From: Methanobacteriota archaeon
GTDB lineage: Archaea > Thermoplasmatota > Poseidoniia > Poseidoniales > Thalassarchaeaceae
Assembly (NCBI GenBank): GCA_004195715.1
Contig: PSPX01000007.1
Coordinates: 54,199 to 94,554 of the forward strand
Direction: 5' to 3'
DNA: 40,356 bases
Within the stretch, counting starts at the first letter, position 1. Each line of letters opens with the position of its first letter. A program made the translations under genes and the position numbers. The notes under the pieces were generated by a model that made no database searches, had not been told where the DNA came from, and saw only the letters and a program-made list of their open reading frames with translations. This document shows, piece by piece, positions 16,101-22,378 of the stretch.

Positions 16101-18704
16101 AACCTCCCCGATGATGCCCCTCCGACCTTCCATTCCTTCTCGGATGTGAGTGACCAGTCTGCTGACCACGTCATCAGATTATCACTGGAGGTCTTACAGA
16201 TCCACAGAGCATCTCTGATTGTGACATCACCGACCGAGCAGCCCCAACTGGTCGAAGTCGGCGAGGAGGCTCTGGTCATGGTGAGGCTGGAGAATCCTGG
16301 GAACGGACAAGACACGTACCACCTGACTCACGAGGTCGTGCTCGACGAGAACATAACAGAGGACCCGGGTGTGACTGTCTCGTTCTCGAATGACATGGTC
16401 TCTCTTGGTGCCGGCAGCCTGACGAACATCCCCGTAACGGTGGCGCTCCCCTCTAGCACCCCCGCCGGGACACCAGTCAGCATAATGATCCACATGACCT
16501 CAATGAGAGACCAGTCGGTGAGTGATTCTGACTCGGTCGCTCTAGAGGCTCGTCAGGGCCACCGCTGGAACTTGTCGGCCAGTACCTCAGACTCTGATGC
16601 TGACGGCCGAACCTTCGCCGTCGCGCCTGGCGAGGGGCTCACAATTGACGTGAATTCGACTAATGTGGGCAACCTGATTGACGGACTGGAACTCAAAGTC
16701 ACCTACATCGTGTCCCTGATTGGAGAAGACGGTTCTCAGAATTGGAACTCCAGCGGAGATTCTGTCACAGGAATCGAAGTCAATCAATCAGCCCAGATGA
16801 CTGTGGAGGTTTCTGTGCCCGAAGACGCCTGGAACGGCTCAGTGATGTCGGTCAGCGTCAGTGCCGAGGTCCAAGGCGAAGTTATGGGGAGTTTTAGCTT
16901 CAATGTCGAGGTCGCTCATGTCCCAGGCTGGTCGGTGGTCGCAGATCAGGCCAATCTCGAGGTCGAACCAGGAGGATCCAGTGTTGAGCTCTCTGTGATT
17001 CAACTAGGAAACTCCCCTTCCGAGGCCTACGCCACAGTCTGGGTCAGTGGAGAGAATGGATGGGAAATCGAGATTCCCGATGACCTGCCCGTTCTCGCCC
17101 CAGGGCAGAGTGCGGCTATGACTCTCAACATCACCCCTCCCGAAACGGCCCAGCACGGAAGAGCCGTAGAATTACACATCCGACTACGTGAGGGCGACGG
17201 CAGTGGTGAGGCAGAAATCACGCTGCCCCTGAGAGTCGCCGTATTCCATGACTTCGATATGAGCGGAGAGGGTGATTGGCTGGTATCAGACGAGGGCGGA
17301 CATCCTCTGACAGAACTGCGTAACCTTGGTAACGCACCGACCACCATCAGCCTGCAGGTACTGAGTCTGCCGCTAGGATGGACGGTATCTGGGCAAACGG
17401 AGGTGGTTCTGGGCGTGGGCGAGATTAAGGGTGTGCCCCTGGAAGTTATTCCCTCGGCAGACTGGGACGGCAGCGTCCGGACCATCAGGATACTAGCCGA
17501 GGACTCAGCCGGGAACCAGCGCGAAGTCTCACTCGACACCGAGCAGTCGGAGTACTCGTGGGCCTCTTCTCCTGTCATTGTAGCAGTGTCCGGGGATCAC
17601 GCATTGGTCGGGATCCACGGTACCGACTCCTTGAGTTCAGTAACAGACTCATCTTCTGGACCTCTGGAGAGAGGTGAGAGCGGTGACTGGGCGCTTCCGG
17701 CGCTTTCCAGCGGGCCCGGCTCACTCAGTGTAGGTGGCTCGGCATTAGTTTACTATGCCCACGTCACCCAACCTTCTCTGAGAACTGCTTTTTGCAGCAT
17801 TCAGGGTGAGTTCGGGGGCGTGGTGGCACAATGCTCTGTGCTCAACGGTTCCGATTCGTTCTCGTTCACTATTCTGTTGATTGATGACAGAGGGGCGATG
17901 CTGAACTCTTTCTCTGGTAAGGCCGCCGGAGGAACTCCCCTCGGGCCGATTAACCTCAGTGCAGAGGGTTGGAGCCCTGAACCGGGCACCCGAATTCTGA
18001 CTCTGCGGCTGCTAGATGACAGGGGGGTCGAGATTGCTTCTGTTACTGGCGACTTCCAGATTCGAAGGACCGACTGGAACATCGGACTAGTGAAATTGGA
18101 ACTGGATGGCGAGGGCTCTGAGCAGCAGATTAGGGTGCTGACGAAGCGGGGTGATGGAGACAGGGCCGTACTTAAGCAATACAATGCTGATTGCAGTTTC
18201 AGTTTGGTCTCCGGCGACTACTCGATGGTACATCAGGTTGACCTTACTGGTACCTTCGCCCCCACCGTCGAAATAGATCGACCTGAGGTTATTGATGATG
18301 GAGAAGAAATCGTGGTCACCATAGGCTGCGCGTTCCCCTGGGATATTGATTCTGATTCGAATGACGATGAGAGCAGGTTGATTCTCTCGGGAGGCATTAC
18401 GGAGCCATCGAAGTACCCTGACATGGGGACTTCACTGGCTGCTGCGATGCTGGTTATCGGGGTATCTGTGGCCTTGGCTTGGATAGTCAGGAACTACCGC
18501 GAAGGCAAGGAGCTGATGGAGATGGCCATGGCCGCTGCCGAGGAGAAGATGGTCGAGCAGGGCGCTAGAGAGGCCGTCGAAGAAGTTCCTGTCGAGGAAG
18601 AAGTCAAGGAAGAGATCGAAGAACCGCGCGAACCTGAACCAGTTCCCGAAGAGCATCCTGAGGATGATTTCGAAGCCAGGCTAAAGCGCCTGACACGGGA
18701 GTAA
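13104..18704 (+). CDS. Giant membrane-anchored surface protein (FG-GAP-like propeller, CARDB and Ig-like modules)
   Basis: 1866 residues from ATG 13104. Residues ~15-35 form a signal peptide or anchor (ASLGVALLLLMSLSPALVHY). From ~170 to ~570 come at least six calcium-loop repeats of FG-GAP/VCBS type (DVDGDGFEEVLVAY, DLDLDGDAEIVIAA, ANLDGNSDDLEMIL, DTNGDGQHDRVCWV, DIDGSGEQELLVAYG, DVDGDATLDLVLGD), predicting an extracellular propeller. A CARDB-like domain follows (PDPGELVTVTALFENSG to VSQSRRDNDAQ, about 590-680), then a long tail of NEW3/CARDB-like Ig modules with VEPGGSSVELSVIQLGN-type starts. A single TM helix at about 1777-1795 precedes a Glu-rich cytoplasmic tail of about 70 residues (VPVEEEVKEEIEEPREPEPVPEEHPEDD). 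The likely role is cell-surface adhesion or substrate capture; no enzymatic motif is seen. Its stop abuts the stop of the convergent sulfotransferase gene. Confidence 0.9.
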   Translation: MMVRRLDNRLTRLRQASLGVALLLLMSLSPALVHYDSPVRMETGGGNEEPWTDGDQPWPQSGRTPGRVAEVPVHSPIGGAGNGSPSDASDLMSIVEPVVNWVYGSYSIGTDALATPVADLSASVTKDEDASERCGGSSLYTILVQTDQNSDHTYLRIVEGEDADLAWEVDMGMTEYVKAAPVVVDVDGDGFEEVLVAYDASGTLYLDAWSPRLSCSVTGWSSSGDSSQMLWSWSDESLMISSDQGPYTSSLLGGHRPTTQPLLADLDLDGDAEIVIAAIDEVSGEPVVVALGLSETGASLLWDAALDKGSHPSDPAFARTDETTGYVLLTTIQESSGAMWVWKLDSDTGDSNWDGLTLGNSDGDTNAPHIRLPGPIIANLDGNSDDLEMILTIPTDWDGSSSVDGAEFVGMEIGNGDELWSFEASNGFADAPPVAIDTNGDGQHDRVCWVTWSQDTTDRHGHAGCHDVSGSSPDQAWQKSLEQSSGYPNDEIAVAPPTWMDIDGSGEQELLVAYGRSLWAFDGDDGSSAAIWGGSIDLSHRTWSAPALADVDGDATLDLVLGDTVVSHALADMRPLLDQRSIEFSPSEPDPGELVTVTALFENSGTADTDHETEAKLYVNGQLIASYEAGTMEPVDPTGPGSFETFSVDWSGPLGEHVFELVLDPYSNVSQSRRDNDAQTTTLSIVAPYNATFEIPTEPIRVTPGESALAILNVRSTGRLSGTWSLTVDDVNLPDGWSWIDETDGGLSGVLIGANAVWTPHLRIHSPPDALGSDAGYLGLTLTLDDDPENVSVSSLLPLEANRTRGLSLRGPDGTVSSTGYGLLGTDAHAWMLLHNLGNAAENQITISWDGTPWGSDLRLYDMDGTERPALSLVADEVVLLTARLEIPDDVTLGDSVSTPLSMCVGSNDEQTCQTISLTFVAAGVVTDVHQRSVPAQGLEWTVQADMPLGVTQLTWSLSDSGMAVQGWSWSASGDLSLVGDSIIMSGVSDSLASGTLTLNLPDDAPPTFHSFSDVSDQSADHVIRLSLEVLQIHRASLIVTSPTEQPQLVEVGEEALVMVRLENPGNGQDTYHLTHEVVLDENITEDPGVTVSFSNDMVSLGAGSLTNIPVTVALPSSTPAGTPVSIMIHMTSMRDQSVSDSDSVALEARQGHRWNLSASTSDSDADGRTFAVAPGEGLTIDVNSTNVGNLIDGLELKVTYIVSLIGEDGSQNWNSSGDSVTGIEVNQSAQMTVEVSVPEDAWNGSVMSVSVSAEVQGEVMGSFSFNVEVAHVPGWSVVADQANLEVEPGGSSVELSVIQLGNSPSEAYATVWVSGENGWEIEIPDDLPVLAPGQSAAMTLNITPPETAQHGRAVELHIRLREGDGSGEAEITLPLRVAVFHDFDMSGEGDWLVSDEGGHPLTELRNLGNAPTTISLQVLSLPLGWTVSGQTEVVLGVGEIKGVPLEVIPSADWDGSVRTIRILAEDSAGNQREVSLDTEQSEYSWASSPVIVAVSGDHALVGIHGTDSLSSVTDSSSGPLERGESGDWALPALSSGPGSLSVGGSALVYYAHVTQPSLRTAFCSIQGEFGGVVAQCSVLNGSDSFSFTILLIDDRGAMLNSFSGKAAGGTPLGPINLSAEGWSPEPGTRILTLRLLDDRGVEIASVTGDFQIRRTDWNIGLVKLELDGEGSEQQIRVLTKRGDGDRAVLKQYNADCSFSLVSGDYSMVHQVDLTGTFAPTVEIDRPEVIDDGEEIVVTIGCAFPWDIDSDSNDDESRLILSGGITEPSKYPDMGTSLAAAMLVIGVSVALAWIVRNYREGKELMEMAMAAAEEKMVEQGAREAVEEVPVEEEVKEEIEEPREPEPVPEEHPEDDFEARLKRLTRE

Positions 18705-19439
18705 TCACAAAGTCATCCTGAGTGAATGCATGCTCTCGTAGAGCGGCAAGGCCTCAGACAGAATCGCCTCGTACTCGGGGCCGAGATTACCTAGCCGGCC
18801 CCTGTAGGGCGAGAATCCCGTAGAGGACCAGACCGAGTCGTACCAGTGCTCGGCCCATATCCCGTCGCACTCCCTCGGACCCGGCCTCCATGACAGCATT
18901 CTCTCACTGAAGGGTATCCCAACGCGCTCGCACAACAGACCAAGCATGCCCCTAGGGTCTTCCAAGACATCCCTAGCGTCCATTATTGGCGGGACTTTTC
19001 CGCTTTCCCTCGCTACCTGCTGAAGCAACCTTGCCTGCTGCGGCAAACCAGTCGCCCACAGCGACACCTCATCTGTTATCCTCGACAGCGAGAGCAAGAC
19101 CTCACGGGGATTGCGTATCAGGAAGCAATTATTCAGCGAATCCAGCCACCCGGTCTCCATCTCTGGGAGGATATGGTGGCACATGTGCTTCTGGTACCAC
19201 ACTCCTGCACCTCCTGGAATCTCACCAGTGAGGTAATCAACCACTGAATCGACATCGGCCTCATGGTGTGCAATCACGGCATCTGCGTCGGGGTGCTTGA
19301 TGCCTGTCCTCGCTAGATAGTGAGAGTAGAGCGGCTCGTCGCTGGCGAAACAGTCCTCTCGGTTGTCGAACGAGTACATCATCGCCGTGGAGATATTACG
19401 TGGCCCCGACCACATGGCGATGCTGGCGCCGTCAGCCAC
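18705..19439 (-). CDS. Sulfotransferase-family protein
   Basis: About 244 residues from GTG 19439, which overlaps the end of the upstream aminotransferase (TGA 19434-19432). ATG 19415 is an alternative; starts further upstream (to 19538) translate antisense-like sequence. Family features are a 5'-phosphosulfate-binding-like loop (AMWSGPRNISTAMMYSF), a following DEPLY segment, and the 3'-phosphate motif IRNPREVLLSLSR. PAPS-dependent sulfotransferases transfer sulfonate to a hydroxyl or amine; the acceptor here is unknown. Members of this subgroup are sometimes mis-annotated as branched-chain aminotransferases because they lie next to one, as here. The overlapping reading frames imply translational coupling and a shared pathway with the aminotransferase. 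Confidence 0.8.
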   Translation of the reverse strand: MADGASIAMWSGPRNISTAMMYSFDNREDCFASDEPLYSHYLARTGIKHPDADAVIAHHEADVDSVVDYLTGEIPGGAGVWYQKHMCHHILPEMETGWLDSLNNCFLIRNPREVLLSLSRITDEVSLWATGLPQQARLLQQVARESGKVPPIMDARDVLEDPRGMLGLLCERVGIPFSERMLSWRPGPRECDGIWAEHWYDSVWSSTGFSPYRGRLGNLGPEYEAILSEALPLYESMHSLRMTL

Positions 19440-20340
19440 CGCACTCACTCCGAACCAGGTCCACATAAAGGGTTTGAAGGCGTTCGCACATAGGGCCCCT
19501 GCGTCCCTCGCCCATCGGCTCACCGTCGAACTCCACAACAGGAGTTAGACCAGCGAACGTACCTGTCACGAAAGCCTCGTCGGCCGTGCTGACGTCCTCT
19601 GTAGTGAAGTCCCTCTCATATGCAGGAATCCTGTTGGAGCGGCACAGCTCAAGCACCTTCCGGCGAGTGATGCCATCCAAGCAGTGCTCGCCTGTTGAGG
19701 TCCAGACCTCACCGTTGCGGACAATGAAGAAGTGGGTCGAGTTACATGTCGCCACATTTCCCGAAGGGTCGAGCATGAGCCCTTCGTCGCCGCCCTTAGC
19801 TGCAGCGTCAATGCATGCAGCGATGCAATTATGCTTCGAAAGGCTGTTGATTCTGGGGTCCTGGACGTTCTGCTCGCCCCTCCTGATGTCAACGGTGACT
19901 AGACTGATTCCATCCACTGCCCTGCGCTTGTCTGCCCTCTTGTACTCAGGGATGATGACCAGCGTCGGAGGGCTGGATATCACCCACGGAGCCTGATAAG
20001 GCGTGGGTTTGAGGCCGCGCGAGACTACTAAGCGAATATGGACATCGTCATGCATGCCATTGGCTGAAATCACACGACCTACTTCTTCGAGAATCTCCGT
20101 GCGGGACAGACCTATGTCGAGTGAAATCGACTCGGCACCTCGGAACAGCCTGTCGAGATGATCCTCTGCGAATGCAATGGTACCTTTGTGGAGTCTGAAC
20201 GACTCCCATACTCCATCGCCCAATAGGAATCCGGCATCGAAGACAGAGACCTTGGCGTTTTGGCGAGGGGTAATCTCTCCGTTCACCGAAATGAGGACGT
20301 CTTGGTTGCGAGAATCTTCCTCGTAGTCGTGAGTGCCCAT
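19432..20340 (-). CDS. Class IV (fold-type IV PLP) aminotransferase, branched-chain/D-amino-acid type
   Basis: 302 residues from ATG 20340. Motifs of the BCAT/DAAT/ADC-lyase superfamily are present: SVFDAGFLLGDGVWESFR (30-49), RLVVSRG (103-109), the PLP-lysine region RINSLSKHNCIAA with K169, CLDGITRRKVLELC (about 218-231) and EAFVTGTFAGLTPVVEFDG (about 254-272). Two oddities are visible. The helix between K169 and the GGDEGLMLD strand is about four residues shorter than in E. coli IlvE or DAAT. The Glu that normally contacts the PLP pyridine nitrogen (SEGAGEN in IlvE, TEGSSSN in DAAT) aligns with Thr198 in NVATCNSTHFF. Substrate specificity is therefore open. It lies 8 bases after purC and overlaps the sulfotransferase gene. 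Confidence 0.88.
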   Translation of the reverse strand: MGTHDYEEDSRNQDVLISVNGEITPRQNAKVSVFDAGFLLGDGVWESFRLHKGTIAFAEDHLDRLFRGAESISLDIGLSRTEILEEVGRVISANGMHDDVHIRLVVSRGLKPTPYQAPWVISSPPTLVIIPEYKRADKRRAVDGISLVTVDIRRGEQNVQDPRINSLSKHNCIAACIDAAAKGGDEGLMLDPSGNVATCNSTHFFIVRNGEVWTSTGEHCLDGITRRKVLELCRSNRIPAYERDFTTEDVSTADEAFVTGTFAGLTPVVEFDGEPMGEGRRGPMCERLQTLYVDLVRSECGG

Positions 20341-20348
20341 CGTGCACC

Positions 20349-21260
20349 TCAGAATTCGGCTCCGGTCAGTCGTTCGTACATCGACGCGTACAGTTCTGCA
20401 GTCCTTTCTATCATATCCTGGGGCAAAGCCGGTATCGGAGGCTCCTCGATTCCTTGTTCCCTAGCATCATACAGCACCTCATGATGGCCTATGTCGATGT
20501 AGTGCTCGCGCACGAACTCCTTGGACAGAGATACTATCTGGCCGTTGGCGTAGGTCTCGGCATCCCACCATCTGTCCTCATCTAGAGTGCCAAATGAATC
20601 TACTAGAACCGGTCTCCTTCCTGCACCGAGTGCGAACTCCTTCTTGCCATCGACATGAATCAGACCTCGTTTGCCTGCCTCACGCTCGATGATGGCATCG
20701 ATCCTCAGAACCGCATCGAGAATCGAATCGAATTCCTCTTCCGTGAGATTGGATATCTGCAGCGCCTCCTCCCTGTCCAGAAGTCTGTCGAACGACTCGA
20801 ACTTGGTTGAGACTTCGAGATAGGGGCGAGGTAACTTGCAGCCCTCCTTGATCTCGGTCCCGGGCTCAAAGCCAAACTCCTCGACCCCGGCCTCGCCCTT
20901 GGTGTACCTCCGCCAGCCCGAGCCCGATAGGTGATGTCTGCAAATCACTTCTAGAGGGACGAAAACATTCTCCATGTCGCGAGGTATGGCGCCTGGCTCC
21001 TTGATGACCTCAAAGCGTCTGGCCAGACAGCGGTCCGGAGCATTCATCTCGATGAGATGGGTTTCGCACACCCTCTCCTTGTTGACTAGGTCGAACCAGT
21101 GGCAGGTGGTTCGGTTCAGGCTCTCTCCCTTGCGCGGGATAAGTGAGGGGATAATCTGGTCGTAGACCGAAATTTGGTCTGTGTACCTGAATTCGAGGAC
21201 ATCTGGGTCCTCTGTGCTCCATACTTGCTTGACCTTACCTTGGTAGAGCAGCTCTCCCAT
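20349..21260 (-). CDS. purC: SAICAR synthase (phosphoribosylaminoimidazole-succinocarboxamide synthase)
   Basis: ATP-dependent ligation of aspartate to CAIR, the step of de novo purine synthesis before PurB (EC 6.3.2.6). About 303 residues from ATG 21260, chosen because the family begins with (M)xxLLYxGKVKQVWST; ATG 21293 adds an unrelated MFIVGIAPNAG. Motifs include LLYQGKVKQVW, DQISVYDQIIP, RRFEVIKEPGAIPRDMENVFVPLEVICRHHLSGS (ribose-phosphate and CAIR site), GKRGLIHVDGKKEFAL and VLVDSFGTLDEDRWW. It is slightly longer than the ~240-residue short bacterial form, with extra residues near the C-terminus as in long-form PurC. It sits between a solute-binding protein and an aminotransferase on one strand; its own pathway genes are not nearby. 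Confidence 0.93.
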   Translation of the reverse strand: MGELLYQGKVKQVWSTEDPDVLEFRYTDQISVYDQIIPSLIPRKGESLNRTTCHWFDLVNKERVCETHLIEMNAPDRCLARRFEVIKEPGAIPRDMENVFVPLEVICRHHLSGSGWRRYTKGEAGVEEFGFEPGTEIKEGCKLPRPYLEVSTKFESFDRLLDREEALQISNLTEEEFDSILDAVLRIDAIIEREAGKRGLIHVDGKKEFALGAGRRPVLVDSFGTLDEDRWWDAETYANGQIVSLSKEFVREHYIDIGHHEVLYDAREQGIEEPPIPALPQDMIERTAELYASMYERLTGAEF

Positions 21261-21312
21261 GCCTGCGTTTGGTGCGATACCGACGATGAACATTGCTGGG
21301 GCGAGTTAAGCG

Positions 21313-22293
21313 TTAGTCCCTGCGAACCAGTTGGTAGGCGATGACCAGCGAGAGGAAGCCAATAGCGATCCAGCGCTGGTCGAATTCACTGGACTGATTG
21401 TCCTGCTCCGACATGAACAGATGCTGAACTGTCTGCAGGTTGGGAGACTCCTCCGAGGCCATCAGCACGATTCCCTCGATGTGGTAGGGCAGACCTCCCC
21501 TCAGGCCCTTCGATATGGCTTTCTGGGGAGTTATAGAGGCCATGATGTAACTGCATGTGTCTCCTCTCTTCAGATCTTCAATGGCCTCAAACTCGCCGCC
21601 GCTGTCATGAGGCCTGAATGCAATTGTCACCTCGTAGTGGCTCTCTATTCGTTTCGCCACCATGTCGGCAATCTCTGCCTCGAATCCGTAGAACTTTGCG
21701 GAACCATCCTGCCTAGACATGGGGGATTGTTGATTGTACATGCAAACAACCAACTCGCGCTTATTATCAATTATTTCGTACAGAATCCCTTCTTCGGTCG
21801 GAACCGGCCATTCCCCAATGTAGCCCTCGTAGTCGGAACCATCCAGTTCCGTTTCCCCGAGAAACCAAGTCAAGTAGGTCGCAGAGAGGGAATTGGACCA
21901 AACCAATTCAGCTAATGCGGCGTTAATGGCGTCGAGCAGTTCGGTATTTCCCCTATCCTCCGGGGAGTCAATACGAGCAACGGGCACGTATGACTCGGTC
22001 TCTTCCACCATTCCAACAATAGACAGGCCGGGTGTGTTCTCCGAGTTAACTGGGTCAGCCGCAATCGAGTGGGAAGTGAGGAAGAAGTCGATATTTCCGA
22101 CCATTAACTCTCGCATCGCCGTCTGGTAGTCTTGGTACGACGACTCAGTAATGTGCTCGTGCAATTCCAACAGGTGAACTACGGGAACCTCCTCGGATGT
22201 GCCGACGCTATACTGTGCCTCTCCGACTGCCGACACGCTGGACGCTGTCAGTAACAACGCGCTGAGACAAAGGGCCGCCAGCATGCCTCTCAT
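21313..22293 (-). CDS. Membrane-anchored amino-acid solute-binding protein, apparently circularly permuted
   Basis: 326 residues. A signal peptide (1-22, MRGMLAALCLSALLLTASSVSA) is followed at 27-145 by what in SBP_bac_3 proteins is the second lobe and C-terminal end (VGTSEE, then YQTAMRELMVGNIDFFLTS, then ELLDAINAALAEL and TYLTWFLGE). Residues 178-280 then match the normal N-terminal half: ELVVCMYNQQSPMS, FYGFEAEIADMVAKRI, AIEDLKRGDTCSYIMASITPQK and GLPYHIEGIVLMAS. The usual ITxxR arginine that binds the ligand carboxylate is TPQK here. A TM helix at 308-323 ending QLVRRD tethers it to the membrane. Divergent placement from the permease/ATPase pair makes it the likely receptor of that transporter. 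It is the first gene of the run toward purC. Confidence 0.8.
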   Translation of the reverse strand: MRGMLAALCLSALLLTASSVSAVGEAQYSVGTSEEVPVVHLLELHEHITESSYQDYQTAMRELMVGNIDFFLTSHSIAADPVNSENTPGLSIVGMVEETESYVPVARIDSPEDRGNTELLDAINAALAELVWSNSLSATYLTWFLGETELDGSDYEGYIGEWPVPTEEGILYEIIDNKRELVVCMYNQQSPMSRQDGSAKFYGFEAEIADMVAKRIESHYEVTIAFRPHDSGGEFEAIEDLKRGDTCSYIMASITPQKAISKGLRGGLPYHIEGIVLMASEESPNLQTVQHLFMSEQDNQSSEFDQRWIAIGFLSLVIAYQLVRRD

Positions 22294-22378
22294 GGTCCGA
22301 GGGGCTGCGATGTCGACTTAGAATTGATGGTCCGCCGAGACTATATCCGAAGAAGTACGTCAGGAGCCTGAAGTTCGC
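22294..22378. promoter_or_regulatory. Divergent promoter region, solute-binding protein / ABC permease
   Basis: 85-base spacer between the two start codons. On the plus strand CTATATCC at about 22339-22346 lies 33-40 bases before ATG 22379, the spacing expected for a short-leader archaeal mRNA. On the minus strand CAATTCTAAG at about 22317-22326 lies about 28 bases before ATG 22293, consistent with a leaderless transcript. Co-regulation of the transporter parts from one spacer is plausible. Assignments are from AT-rich motifs only. Confidence 0.45.
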
